Source: Alligator mississippiensis
Lineage: Eukaryota > Chordata > Crocodylia > Alligatoridae
Length of the DNA: 64,000 nucleotides
Reading direction: 5' to 3'
NCBI RefSeq assembly: GCF_030867095.1
Contig: NC_081835.1
Location: 40,345,892 to 40,409,891, forward strand
Below are positions 10,765 through 23,073 of the stretch, one piece after another. The notes beneath the pieces were generated by a model. It saw nothing but the letters and a program-made list of their open reading frames with translations. It searched no databases and was not told the DNA's origin. Position 1 is the first letter of the stretch; the number at the start of each line of letters is the position of its first letter. The position numbers and the translations under genes are program-made.

Positions 10765-13245
10765 CTGGAGTTCGCCTGGGAATTGGCTGAGGCCGCATGT
10801 TCCAGGACCATGGTTGTCATGGGTGACTTCAATTACCCAGACATCTCATGGGAAGATTACTCAGCAAAATCCGAGCGGTCGCAAAGCTTCCTCTCGTGCG
10901 TGGATGACCTCTACCTGACTCAAGAAGTCTACGGGCCAACAAGAGGTAAAGCGCTGCTCGACCTGGTACTGGCTACTGGGGATGACCTACTTGGAGAGCT
11001 AGTGATCGATGGGAAACTGGGTGACAGTGACCACAAGCCGATCACCTTCACCATCCGCTGTAAAGCTGGCAAGTCAGACAGCAACACTGAAGTCCTTGAC
11101 TTCAGGAAAGCCGACTTTGACAAGCTCAGGAGGCTTGTCAGTGAGGCCCTAAAGGACCACGACCCCAGGGGGAGGGGAGTTCAGGAAGAGTGGTTGCTCC
11201 TCAAGGGAGCGATCTTCAATGCACAAGCTAATTCTATTCCATCTCGGAGGAAAGGCAGCAAGAGGGCACAGCACCCCCCTGGCTCTCCAGGGACCTAGCA
11301 GACCTCCTGAGGCTAAAAAGAAAGGCCTACAAAGGATGGAGGATGGGATTCACCTCCAAGGAGGAATATTCTGCACTGGTCCGGTCCTGCAGGGAGCAAA
11401 CCAGGAAAGCCAAGGCTGCAATTGAACTCCAACTAGCTTCGAGTATCAAGGACAATAAAAAGTCCTTTTTCAGATATGTGGGGAGCCGGGGGAAAAGCAA
11501 GGGCAACATTGGACCCCTGCTGAACCGGATGGGACAACTGACGCCCAGGAAAAAACCAACCTATTAAATGGGTACTTTGCGTTGGTCTTTCATCAGTCCC
11601 ATGGGGCGCCCATGCCCATTACGGGACAGGGAGGTCCTGGTGAGGGAGATCCCCTGCCTTCTATCAATGCTGACCTCGTGAAGGAACACCTTAAGAGGCT
11701 GGATACCTTCAAGTCAGCTGGCCCTGACAATCTACACCACAGGGTACTCAAGGAGCTGGCGAGCATCATAGCCCAGACCCTGGCATGGATCTTTGAAAAC
11801 TCCTGGCGCTCTGGTGAAGTGCCCGAAGACTGGAAGAAGGCCAATGTGGTGCCTATCTTCAAGAAAGGGAGGAAAGTGGATCCAGCAAACTATAGGCCCA
11901 TCAGCCTGACCTCTATCCCAGGGAAGGTCCTAGAAAAGTTTATTAAAGAGGCCATCTTTAATGGACTGGCCGATGCCAACATCCTGAGGGATAGCCAGCA
12001 CGGGCTTGTTGCGGGTAGGGCTTGCTTGACCCATTTCATTTCCTTCTACGATCAGGTGACCTATCACTTGGACAAGGGAGAAGAGATTGATGTCATATAT
12101 CTTGACTTCAAAAAAGTCTTCAATCTGGTATCCCATGATCACCTCTTGGCAAAAGTGGCCAATTGTGGCTTTGGATCCACCACGATCCACTGGCTGGGAA
12201 ATTGGCTCCGTTGTTGGACCCAGAGGGTGGTAATTGATGGAAGTCAATCGTCATGGTGCCCTGTGACCAGTGGGGTCCCCCAAGGCTCTGTCCTTGGACC
12301 CATACTGTTCAACATCTTCATTAACAATGTGGACACTGGAGTCAGAATCGAAGTGCCCAAGTTCGCCGATGACACCAAACTTTGGGGCAAAGCATCCACA
12401 CCTGAAGACAGGAGGGCGATCCAGGCTGACCTGGACAGGCTCAGCAAATGGGCGGATGAGAACCTGATGGTGTTTAACACTGAGAAATGCAAGGTTCTCC
12501 ATGTTGGGAGGAAAAACCTGCAGCATCCTTGTAAGCTCGGCAGTGCTATGTTGGCTAGCACTACGGAAGAAAGAGATTTGGGGGTCATCATTGACCACAA
12601 GATGAACATGAGCCTTCAAAGCAATGCTGCGGCTAGTAAAGCGACCAAAACGCTGGCTTGCATCCATAGATGCTTCTCAAGCAAATCCCAGGACATCATT
12701 CTCCCCTTGTACTCGGCCTTGGTGAGGCCGCAGCTGGAGTACTGCGTCCAGTTTTGGGCTCCACAATTCAAAAAGGATGTGGAGAAGCTTGAGAGAGTCC
12801 AGAGAAGAGCCACGTGCATGATCTTATGGCAACAGGCTGAGAGCTATGGGGCTCTTTAGCCTGGAAAAGCGCAGGCTCAGGGGTGATCTGATGGCCACCT
12901 ATAAGTTTATCAGGGGTGACCATCAGTATCTGGGGGAACGTTTGTTCACCAGAGCGCCCCAAGGGATGATGAGGTAAACGGTTATAAACTACTGCAAGAC
13001 CGTTTCAGACTGGACATAAGGAAGAATTTCTTTACTGTCCGAGCCCCCAAGGCCTGGAACAGCCTGCCACCGGAGGTGGTTCAAGCACCTACGTTGAACA
13101 CCTTCAAGAGTAAATTGGATGCTTATCTTGCTGAGATCCTATGACCCCAGCTGACTTCCTACCCCTCAGGCAGGAGGGCTGGACTCGATGATCTTCCAAG
13201 GTCCCTTCCAGCCCTAATGTCTATGAAATCTATGAAATCTTTGAA
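10765..13245 (+). mobile_element. CR1 LINE, long copy of a second subfamily
   Basis: Starts within the endonuclease at VVMGDFNYPDISWEDY and ends with the tail CCTTCCAGCCCTAATGTCTA followed by tandem CTATGAAAT units. Its 3' UTR wording (GGCTGGACTCGATGATCTTC) differs from that of the 4.9-7.5 kb copy, so it belongs to another subfamily. It abuts the opposite-strand CR1 fragment at about 10760. Confidence 0.93.
10783..13143 (+). pseudogene. CR1 ORF2, frameshifted in several places
   Basis: Endonuclease part 10783-11298 has an intact GDFNYPD and GDSDHKPITF. A frame change near 11265 leads to 11219-11567 pieces. The RT part 11582-12859 (425 codons) has ANVVPIFKKGRK, motif A VIYLDFKKVFNLVSH (the usual FDT is FNL), SGVPQGSVLGP and motif C FADDTKLW. 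A further frame change near 12830 puts the C-terminal tail in another frame. The catalytic aspartates of the RT are kept, but the frame breaks make it inactive. Confidence 0.92.
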
Positions 13246-15190
13246 TATAGAATAATAGAATAGTGAGAAAATAGAGAATATAGAATATAGAATAGGATAG
13301 AATACAGTAATGAAAGTTTGTTTATGTTGTTTCTGCAGGTTGTCTACTTTATATTTATTTTTACACCTACATTAGTATTTGTAGTTTCTTATTGATTTTG
13401 TAAATAAAGCAGGAAAGGAAAATGTATGGTTTTTATATTTTTTTTCCAATAACATTATTATTTTAATTTTTTAATGCTATTTATATGTTTAGACCCAAGT
13501 AAAGTGCTAATAATATTTTCAGGAAACAAATAAAGGCTTCAATTTTATACAGTTCTTCCTGGATGTTCTGTGCACTTCTTTTGGCAGGGGCAGCTACAGC
13601 TCCAGGGAAATGTGTTTTTGGAGTGAGGGGATTACTGATTTCCTGGCAGGTGCAGATGGCCTGGTATCCTGTGATGGTGACACCGTGGCCCAGGGCATGG
13701 CAGGCTCTAGATCACAGCTGTGCCTCAGTGACAGACCACGTTGTCACCACTGTAAGATGCACACCCTGCCAACAGGTCCAGTGCTAAGAGGTGAGGACTA
13801 TAGCCACCCCAAAATTGCACGTCTGCATGCACAGCTGTGTGCATCTAGGCCAGTATCCACAGAGATCCCTTGGCTGCACTATCACAGTGCACCTGCTGCA
13901 GGGATCTCCAGGGAAACTGGCCCAAGATGCGATGGCAAGGGATGCTGGGAAATGTAGTCCATGAATGATAGAACAAACATTGAGGGAATAACTGCAAACT
14001 TCTCCACCCTTGTGCTAGTATTATGGTACCTCATGGTGATCCTGGTGGTGCATAATACACCACCCATTATTTACATGGTCATTCCCCCTCCCCCCCACCT
14101 TGCCCCCATCAACCAGGACCAGCAGCTGCAGCAACACTAGGAGAGGTGCAGAACCAGTCAATAGTAAGGTTGCAGTTGAGGGGGTGTACCTTGGCATATG
14201 TTTATACTTTAATATTTTGGAGTTAATTTCCTAATTCTTGTAATTGCATTCCAGAAACCCAATACACAGTGGACACTGCCTGCCAGATGCGCCCCCCAAG
14301 ATATCACCTGGGATGCAGCATATATAGGTAATGTCAGAAATCTCCCACCAGAGACTTTGTAGCCTGTAAGCAGGAGGTAAAGAAGGTGGTTTTGGCAGTA
14401 GGAATCAAAACCTGTCATCATCTTCTTTCTTCACCTGCAGAACTCTTAGAAGATCAGAAATAGAAGAGAATAATGAATAAGAAGTCAGTAGAAGATAGAA
14501 GATAGACAAATTATAGAAAATAAACAGAAATATAAATAGAAGTATAAGTATTATAGAGATATAAATATTATAGAAACATAAATGAAGATAGACTAGAATA
14601 GAAATAGATATTTAAATAGACTGCAGATAGAAGTAGATATATAAATAGACTATAAACATAAGAGAGTATAAACAGAATAGTATAAATAGCATATATAGAA
14701 TAGGTTTTTGAGGTTATTTAATTATTTATTTACTGTGGTTAATTATTTAATAAGAAACAAGAAAATGTTATGTTTTTACATTTTTTACTTTTTATACTGT
14801 AAATTTATTTTTATACTTCTCCTAATGTATGTTTTTATTTTTATTTATAATGTGAGGGGAATGAGAGCAGGGTGGGGCTCCGGCCCTGGAGCTCTGAGAG
14901 GAGAGTGGGGTCTGATGAGCTGGAGCAAGGCATGGTTGGGAGCTAGGACAACTGGGTTTTCAACCAGCTCTGGGAAGACAGTGGGGTCAGAGGGAGGTTG
15001 GCCAGGGGAATGGGGTCTAGTGGGTACTATGTGGGAACCCAGATGCCTGCCTTCTAACACCCATTCAGGTACAGGGAAATCCAGCAGGTTACAGAAGAGT
15101 GGCCTGGAAGCCCGGACTCCTGGATTGCATCCACACATCCAGGTGTAGGATAACCCTTCGCATCTCATCCCATCCCACAAATTCATGGGG
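13246..15190. repeat. AT-rich degenerate microsatellite and repeat modules
   Basis: After the CR1 tail come degenerate runs of AATAGAATA and ATATAGA (13246-13310 and 14455-14710). Between them, 13320-13960 and 14190-14450 hold modules shared with 7600-9110 and 15510-15850: the AAATAAAGGCTTCAATTTTA type block and the GGGATGCTGGGAAATGTAGT block. No gene is visible. The AT-rich runs probably grew from CR1 tail units, which is inference. Confidence 0.5.
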
Positions 15191-15194
15191 CGGG

Positions 15195-15505
15195 GCAGCA
15201 AGGAATAGGGGATGATCCATTTACCAGGGCGCCCCTTGGGGTTACTAGGAACAATGGCCATAAACTGACGGGGAGCATATTTAGATTAGACATTAGGAAA
15301 AATTTCTTTACGGTGAGGGTTGCCAAAATCTGGAATGGGTGTCCAAGGGAGGTGGTGCTCTCCCCTACTTTGGAAGTCTTTTAAGAGGAGACTAGACAAG
15401 CACCTAGCTGGGGTCACCTGGCCCCCAGCGCTCTTTTTTGCCCAGGGCAGGGGGTAGGACTCGATGATCTACTGAGGTCCCTTCTGACCCAAAACATCTA
15501 TGAAA
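15195..15505 (+). mobile_element. CR1 LINE 3' end fragment
   Basis: Reads GATGATCCATTTACCAGGGC, then the CR1 C-terminal tail (ACATTAGGAAAAATTTCTTT) and the 3' UTR (GGACTCGATGATCTACTGAG), ending ACATCTATGAAACG. Same subfamily wording as the copy at 4924-7549. Confidence 0.9.
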
Positions 15506-15849
15506 CGACTGGGTTCTTATTTTTATGACAATCGTGTCTATAATGGAATTAAAAAAAAAGTTTAAATAAAGGTTTAAATTCATACAGTTCCTTCCAGCTG
15601 TGGCATGTTTTCTTTTATAAGCAGATTGGCATGAGAGTCCATGTGGTTTGGGTGGGGGGGAGGTGATGACCGCAGCTTAGCATGGGGATTCCTATTCCTG
15701 ACTTTGCAGGGGTGTGCATTTTGGGAGGGGATTACTGATTTAAATGACCCCCCTGCTGTAATTTTGAACCAAAGACAGCAGCAGGGTGGATTGTTATGCG
15801 GCTCCCCCTACTGTAATTTACTGGGAATTACGCACCGAGCTTAATGAAA

Positions 15850-17180
15850 TTTAAAGGCTGTCACCTGTAAACACTGACACACCAATTTAAAATAAATCTT
15901 TTAAAATGTAATAAAACCTATTTAATTTAATGAGGTTTAAACCCCGTCATGTGTACAAGTACCCTAGAAGATTTTATACACAAGTCACAGTGGGATACCC
16001 AAACACTTATATCATTCAAACAGCAGTTATGGGAATCCTAGGCTTTCTCATGGATTCTGGCTGAGGTTTGTGGCTTGTGACAGTCAGGGGACTTGTGTGC
16101 ATTGCTATAACTTCTCCTCTAGACACTTATTATTAAGTGGCTTTTTGCAGCTTATCATGAACACAGGCATACCTATTTCTGCATCTCAGGCAGAGCACAG
16201 GGGGGTGTTGTGCCAAGTGAGTCTTACCTGGTGCAGTGTTAGCTCACTTCACTTTTAGCAGCTATTGTTGCTGCAACATCACAAGCTCCCCACACATTGG
16301 CTCCAATGGCCCTTGTGGTGCAGGTTCCCCAGTGGCTACCATTTTGGTGTGCCACCTCTGAACTGACACCCACAGCTGGCGTACACCCCTGCTGAATAAA
16401 CTGCTTCCAAAATAACTCAAGCCAAAAAAGGACAAAGACAATCTTTACTCATACCTTTTACTTGTATAAACTATCACACATGCAGGTATAAAGACAAGAG
16501 CTGGTATAATCCCTGTGACAGACACCATAGCAGGTAAAACCTGGTTTATTAATAATCTTGGTTTGGGGTGGCAGTGATTTGGCATGTAATCAGCTGTGGG
16601 GAAGGTGTTCTGCAACTCTTCTCAGTTTCTGCTTTCAGTGAACACCAGCGATTTAAACACCACTTAAACATTTTTTATTTCTAGTTGTCTCTTCCAGTTT
16701 AGGGATCTTTCCCCTTTGCTGTAGGAATACCATATTTTCTCACATACCACATGCCCTCATGTGTTTATTAAACATGTCCCTTGTTTTTGGGAAGGCAGAA
16801 TGAAAAAAAAAAAGATTTTTCCAGAGTTATGGCTACATACAACGGGGCAAAGCCAAATTTTCACTCTCTCCCTTTCTTGCTTAACTAAAAACTGAAACTC
16901 TAGCTGCTGCTAAAGACTGATCACCATCAGTGGATCTAGTTTTGATAAGAGCAAAACACAGTTTGAAAAGCTGAGAAATATAAGAAAGACCAGAAGTAGC
17001 TAAAAAATAGCAATAATGCCAGAAGAAAGGCTAACCTGATCAGTGCAACAATTAAAAAGAAGAGATGAATGTTAATGTCTGTGGAGTAAAGAACAATAAG
17101 CCATTAAGTCAACTGACTCCTTCAGCTACTTGAACAGAAATGTCATTGCTGCTGTGAGCAAGTATCAAAGCTGCAGCAGG
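15850..17180. other. No gene recognised
   Basis: AT-rich intergenic DNA downstream of RHOA. I saw no readable protein domain, no clear terminal inverted repeat and no splice-consistent exon. Confidence 0.4.
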
Positions 17181-17181
17181 A

Positions 17182-17400
17182 ATCATAGAGAAGTAGGGCT
17201 GGAAAGGACCCTCCATAGGTCATTTAATCCAACCCCCTGCCACAAGCAACATCATCCCTATCCACTTACATAAATCCACTGTCTAACCTCTTAGCAGAAC
17301 TACAGAATGAACCCTGACATACAAGACACAACACCTTAACCTGCCATAGGAGAAGCACAGGGACCATGGCAGTCAACATCCTGCTGCTGGTGCTTCAAAG
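17182..17400 (-). mobile_element. L3/CR1-like LINE 3' end fragment
   Basis: Reverse complement of a LINE tail: AATCATAGAGAAGTAGGGCT, GGAAAGGACC and CCAACCCCCTGCCAC. The following text (CCTGACATACAAGACACAAC) recurs at 48320-48360, so the two are copies of one family. Confidence 0.75.
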
Positions 17401-17662
17401 CAGGGTGCTTCTGTTCTGGACAGAGAAATCAGCTTCCTCAGTTAAGACCCCAGGTTTGTTTGGGTTGGTTTTTGTTTTTTGTTTTGTTTTTTTTTGGGGG
17501 GGGGGTGACTTTTTGGGAAAAGGTTCATGTGATGTGCAAATATATACAGTATTTGATTAAGAAGTCACAGTATGTTTCTCTCAAATTAAAATTTAATAGG
17601 CTTTTCTTGGTGCAAATTCTCCCTTCTCTATATTGTACAATTGATATTCAAGATGTCATCAC

Positions 17663-19031
17663 CAGGGATCCTGGTTTTCCGTGATAAGAAAACCCGCAAA
17701 ATCTCTGATAAACCCCCCAAAACCTGTGATTAAAATTCAAGGCTACCCACAGCACCCCCTGCCCCCACTGGTGCCCTTCACTTCCCCCCACAGCCTCCTT
17801 AGCCCTGCTGATGCCCCGCTTTGCCCCCACAACAGCCTTCCAACCCTGCTCGTGCCCCTTCCTCCCTACCCACAGCCCCTTCTCCCTTGCCCTGCCTGAG
17901 GGGGCCCCCCATCTGCCAGGGCTATGGGACCAGGGACCCAGGTCCGCAGCTCCCTGCCCCCAACAGAAGGCAGCTGCAGCAAGAGCATGGAGCCGGCTCC
18001 CCCACTGCTGCCGACTAAGGCATGGGGCAGGGCTGGCTCCCAGCAGCTGTGCACAATCCTGGGGAGCAAGAGGGACCAACTGCCCCAGCAATGTGCCTGC
18101 TGCATGCGGAGCTGCACTGAGAGAAGCGGCTGGTGCAGGAGGTGCGGTTTTGGGGGGGGGGGGCAAGGAGATCCTGGCGCAGCTGGGAACAGTGGGGCTG
18201 CACCGGGTCTTCCTTGGGGACCTATAGCAGCCCCACAGGAGGGAAGCAGGCCAGAAGCTTGAGTACGCAGACTGCCCCCCGTACAGATCTGGGGGCACAG
18301 GTCCCCTTTGCCCCCTTAGAATGAAAAACACTGAGTGCCCAGCTGGCTCCACATCTCCCCACTCCTGGCTGGCACCTCCATGTGTGGTTTTTCTTAAGGG
18401 CTGCTAGAGCCACCTAGGTTACACCCATGCCTGGGCACGCCGACCGCGAGCGGGGAGATGTGGAGTTGGCCAGGCACTCCACGTATTCCCCCAACACCTC
18501 CCTGCTCACGGCCGGAGTGCCCGGCCAGCTCCACATCTCCCCACTCATGGCTGGAGTGCCCGGTCGGGGGCACGTGAAACCTAGGCAGCTCTAGCAGCAC
18601 TTAAGGGAAGCTGCACATGGAGGCACCAGCCAGGCACTCTGTGTATTTCCCCAATACCTCCCCACTCCCTCAGCCAGCTTCCACCCCTGCCCTGCCCTGC
18701 AACCCTCCAGCTCCCTGAAAGGCCCACTTACCAGTTCACAGGCCCCAGGAGGAATGCAAGCCTGACCTAGGCCTTGTGACTGGCTAAAAGCCATAGGCTC
18801 TGCCCTTCCCCCTCCCCTTCTCCCTGCCCCTCCAGGCAGGGTTGTGGTTTTCCCATCCTTTTTGCAAACATCTCTTGCAGGCTGCAACTCAGCCATCCTG
18901 CAGAGCTCTTTGGAAAAGGGGGAAATCCATGGGTTTCTCTGCTAAAAGAAAATCTGCGTTTTCTCTGATAAAACCAGGAAACCCGTGGTTTTCTCCATTT
19001 TTCCATGGGAAATGGAAAACCCAGATCCATG
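17663..19031. mobile_element. Non-autonomous hAT transposon, 1.37 kb
   Basis: Termini CAGGGATCCTGGTTTTCC (17663) and the reverse complement CATGGATCTGGGTTTTCC (ending 19031) match at 15 of 18 positions. They are flanked by 8-bp duplications GTCATCAC (17655-17662) and GTCACCAC (19032-19039), 7 of 8 identical. The 8-bp duplication and CAGGG ends are hAT hallmarks. The interior is GC-rich, without a transposase frame. Confidence 0.75.
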
Positions 19032-19209
19032 GTCACCACATACACAGCAGCAACACGGACAAATGACAATTCCAGAACGTTCTGAGTTTCTTGTGAAATG
19101 AGTGCAGAAGGAAGTTTCAGAAACCCAGTGGTGGTAGCACTGGGGAACACTAACAAGCATTGATTTATATTTGTTTTCTATGGCCATGAACTGGCCTAAT
19201 GATATACTA

Positions 19210-19304
19210 CAGGGGTTTTCAACCTTTTTTAGTAAGTGTACCCCCGGCAGCTGGACATGCAGCATAGGGTGGTGCGCAGCCGTTCCCTCGGTTGACAACC
19301 CCTG
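19210..19304. mobile_element. Miniature hAT element, 95 bp
   Basis: Termini CAGGGGTTTTCAACC and, reversed, CAGGGGTTGTCAACC (14 of 15). Candidate 8-bp duplications ATATACTA and ATGCAATA agree at 5 of 8 positions, which suggests an old insertion. Confidence 0.6.
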
Positions 19305-19593
19305 ATGCAATACATCAGAGCTGTCCAACTTCCAGTGTCTATCTACACTAGAACTCTTCCTTGGGGCACAGCACAGTGGTGGGCACCTTCAAGTTAAATG
19401 GCACATAGGTTTTAATGCTATGCTGAGCGCATTTCAAATGTTCCACTTATTCTAGTGGTCATGTATGGTGAACATCAGCCAGGTGGTATATCCAAGGAAA
19501 CTACCATACTGAGGCACATTTAAGTAGCAGCACTCAGATATGCTCCTACTACAAAATACATTAAGTATTCCTCCTTCCTGGTTATGTATCAAC

Positions 19594-20577
19594 TAGAGGT
19601 GCACCAATACATCGGTCTGATATGGGATTGGCACCAATATAAAGAAAATTGATTGCTTTGGAAATTGGCCTGATGTGGCCAATAATTTGGCTGATAAATG
19701 CCCCTGCATGCGTGCAGCTGCAGCACCGCACACAGGCAGTGAGAAGCACAGCCCACAAGCTGCGTCCAGCTGCTAAGTCTGTTGGGGTGGAAGGGGACAG
19801 GGAAGGCAGATCAGCGCTTCCCATGGTGAGAGAGAGTGGGGCAGGGGCTGGCAAGCTGGGGCCCGGCATGGAGCCGCGGCTCATCTGGGCGGTGCGGGGC
19901 AGGGAAGTTCCTGCTACTGCATAAGCCCCAGGAGGGCTCAGGCAGGCGTGTGCCCCCAGATCTGTGTTGGGGGGGCTGCAGTTGCAGGCTGGGGCTACGC
20001 CAGGCTCTTTTGGAGATTTGGTAGGGGAAGGTGTTGACTGAGGTCTGCACTTGGGGCAAGTGGCAGCAATGCTGGGAGCAGGGGTTATGGGGGGGCTATG
20101 GAAAAATTTGGGGTGGCTACAGCCCCCTCCATAGCCCCACTCTCAGCACTGCCGCTGCCCACCCCAAGTGTAGCATGGCCCAGCCCTGCAAGGAAGAGCC
20201 CAGTGCAGCTTCAACCCCAGCCTGCCCCACCCCACACAGATCCAGGGGCACATGCCCCCCCATGCCCTTCCGGGGTGCAAGCAGCAGTGGGAGCTTCCCC
20301 CCCCCCGGTGACTCAACTCGCCCCCCCTCCATGAGCCAGTTCACGCCTGTCCCACCCTGGCCAAGCAGCATCTCCCCCAGGCCCTGCCCCAGCCCATGCC
20401 CCACTCCCTCTCTCACCACAGGGCTGCCTCCCCATGCCCCTTCCCTCCCCTCTCACCGCAACAGACTTACCAGTTGCATGCAGCTGTATCGGAAATTGGA
20501 TTAGTATTGACCAGTATACCTCCTTAAAAAACTGGCTATCAGTATCAGCCCCCAAAATCTCTATTGGTGCATCCCTA
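19594..20577. mobile_element. Non-autonomous hAT transposon, 0.98 kb
   Basis: Termini TAGAGGTGCACCAATA (19594) and, reversed, TAGGGATGCACCAATA (ending 20577), a known hAT terminus type. Flanks GTATCAAC and CTATTAAA agree at 5 of 8 positions. The interior is GC-rich with no transposase frame. It lies 0.3 kb beyond the RHOA distal poly(A) site. Confidence 0.65.
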
Positions 20578-20890
20578 CTATTAAACCCTACCTTCTGCTC
20601 ACATGCAGAAAAGCATGAGTTTATTTCAACCAGAGTATCAGCCAAATGTCTTCAGTGCAACAGTCACTTTCAGGTTCACTTACTGGCACTGGAGAGCAGG
20701 GAGAATATGCTGGAATTCCACAGCTGCAATCCGGAAAAAGTATGAAAGTGCTTGCAACCGTTGGTATATTTCAAACTTAGGATTTTGGTCTCAGCCTGAC
20801 AAATCTTGAGGCCTTAGGCCAGGTGCATCCCAAAAAGCCTACAGTGAGACGAATACAGACACCAGGATACAGGGAGCTTAGAAAACTGCC

Positions 20891-20896
20891 TTTATT
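20891..20896 (-). terminator. RHOA: Distal RHOA poly(A) signal
   Basis: AATAAA on the minus strand in the context TAGAATAAAGGCAGTTTTCT, about 1.1 kb after the stop codon. This 20-base block matches the end of mammalian RHOA mRNA as I remember it. Cleavage is expected about 15 bases further, near 20876. Confidence 0.8.
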
Positions 20897-21249
20897 CTAC
20901 TAGTTATTGGAAAATGGAAAATACAGAAGAGTTCAGTTGCCTGCAGAACATCAAGAAGTTCACAGGTTGGGAGTTTGGATGCTAGGTAGTAACCAAACAA
21001 ACAAATGACAAAACATTGCATTTTTGCCTTGAAGCTGGGTCAAGCAGTTAGTTGTCTTGAAGCTTCTGAAATGTTCAGTTGCCTTGAATATGAACAGACT
21101 GCCTTTCCTTGGCTCTTTAGGCAGGTGCTGGAAGTTCATGGAATAATGTCTTCCTGGGTGTGCAAATTATAATTTAAACCATATAAATGGGTCAGTCACA
21201 AACAAATGAGTTTAGGTGGGGGAGAAAGATCAGCTGCTTTCCATCAAAC

Positions 21250-21255
21250 TTTATT
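21250..21255 (-). terminator. RHOA: Middle RHOA poly(A) signal
   Basis: AATAAA on the minus strand in the context GAAAATAAAGTTTGATGG, about 0.74 kb after the stop codon. Confidence 0.65.
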
Positions 21256-21369
21256 TTCAAATACGGTTTCTTAAAAAAAAACCATAACACATTACACAGA
21301 GATTACAAGTAGCAGCATTAGGAAGTCCAATTATACAAAAAATACTACATCTAGGCCTGGGTAAATAGA

Positions 21370-21375
21370 TTTATT
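21370..21375 (-). terminator. RHOA: Proximal RHOA poly(A) signal
   Basis: AATAAA on the minus strand in the context ACCAAAAATAAATC, about 0.62 kb after the stop codon. The context matches the proximal signal of mammalian RHOA as I remember it. Confidence 0.7.
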
Positions 21376-21996
21376 TTTGGTAACATACATTTAAGTGGCA
21401 CTAATTACACAGCAACTAAAAGGTAACTAACATGAAACCACAGAACTGTTGCTTTTCAATAGCTGGATGGGACTTTTCAGGGTGATCACATTTTCAAACT
21501 ATTGTTTTATACCTTAGACCCATTATTATACCTATTGTTTTATACCTTAGATGAAAATCCAACTTTCCTAAATGTGACAGCACTGACGTTTGTCTGAATT
21601 CCACATGCAGCTATACAGCTGTTGTACTCAATTAGAAGAGGACGTTAGTTATAAAGTAGTTACATTTCAATTCTCTATTACCATCTTTTTTCTCTTTCTA
21701 GAAAGAAACAAGTTTGAAAATTGCCTTCAATTAGCGCCTGGCATATTGTGTGAGTGCAGAGAAGGTTTGTTAAAGGAATGTTAAAGTTAACCTTTTGTAC
21801 ACAGATAAATTTGATGTAGACTGTTATAAAAATTATGGTTGGCTTCTAAATACTGGTAGCAAGATGACTTGATTTTTTAAAAGTAAATTAAAGGTAAATG
21901 AAAAAGGCCAGTAATCTTACACTAAGATTAATAAACAGCACTTCAAAATTACTCAAGTGCAGGGGGCTGCCTTGGCCATCTTCTTCTGGCCATGCT

Positions 21997-22185
<189 letters not shown>

Positions 22186-22861
22186 TCAAACGAAAATCAT
22201 AAGTCCAAAATTGAATCTAAAAAGAGCATTCATTTCATCATGATGTAGCTTTTCTATAAATGAAAACTAATTTATGTTAGTATCCCATTTAGATTCTAAT
22301 TCTAAGGTGATGTTTTTTAGGGGATTAAAAATATGGATTAATTCATGATAATATAAAAACAAGTTTTCCTTCACTCTGGTAGTAACAATAACCATTAACA
22401 GTTACAAAAAAAGATTACTAACAGTAAAAAAAAAAAAATGACTTGTTACTTTGTTTAAAGTAAACATCATTTCATAAGAGAATCAAGTTTACATGTTAGA
22501 CAGTGTATTCTCCTGCCAGGCAATGACCCTTTTTTCAGACAGGGTGTTACAGGAATTATCTTAAATAAAATCTGCTTTGTTAATGAGTAAACAAAAAATC
22601 AGAGTCTTAACATGTAAAAAGAAAGTCCAATGATACAGTTTTTGTGGACAATTATTATCCAAATATTGGATGTTTGGTTACCATTATCCAGATTTCTATT
22701 TTACTGCATATATTTTTGTGGTATTGGTTTTTCCATACTACTAAACTAATTTCATGGAAATAGCCCCCCAAATTGTGGCACTAGGCTATCTATAAGTTAG
22801 CAGTTATGAGATGAAAGATAAATATGATTTTTTAAAAGAATGTATCAGGAACCTGGAAGAG

Positions 22862-23073
22862 CAGTGGTTGGCAGCCTTTTTAGGCTGCAGGCTAGAATGA
22901 CCCTATTTGGATCAAATGTGGATGGGTAGGAACCAGGACCTAGCTGCTGCATCTCTGTGCCAGCGCGAAAAAAGCACCAGCCTCCAAAGCTTCCCTGCCG
23001 CTGAATATTGCCAAAGCCCCACATCTGCTGGCTGGTTCAAATGACTCTGCAGGCCATAGGTTGCACACCCCTG
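22862..23073. mobile_element. Miniature hAT element, 212 bp
   Basis: Begins CAGTGGTTGGCAGCCTTTTT and ends, read in reverse, CAGGGGTGTGCAACCTATGG. The ends are hAT-like, but the flanking 8-mers (TGGAAGAG and CCTAAGAA) agree at only 4 positions, so the borders are approximate. Confidence 0.5.

Larger units (their letters stand above)
20876..21996 (-). other. RHOA: RHOA 3' untranslated region
   Basis: About 1.1 kb between the stop codon and the distal poly(A) signal. On the minus strand it is AT-rich and contains blocks I recognise from mammalian RHOA 3' UTRs: the text around GTGGTTTCATGTTAGTTACC, the block before the proximal signal, and the final block ending GAATAAAGGCAGTTTTCT. I saw no transposon inside it, in contrast to the repeat-filled DNA on either side. 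The exact 3' end is inferred from the distal signal. Confidence 0.85.

Noticed and set aside
17648-18352. 234-codon minus-strand frame
   Set aside because: It lies wholly in the GC-rich interior of the hAT at 17663-19031, overlapping equally open frames on the other strand, with no domain.
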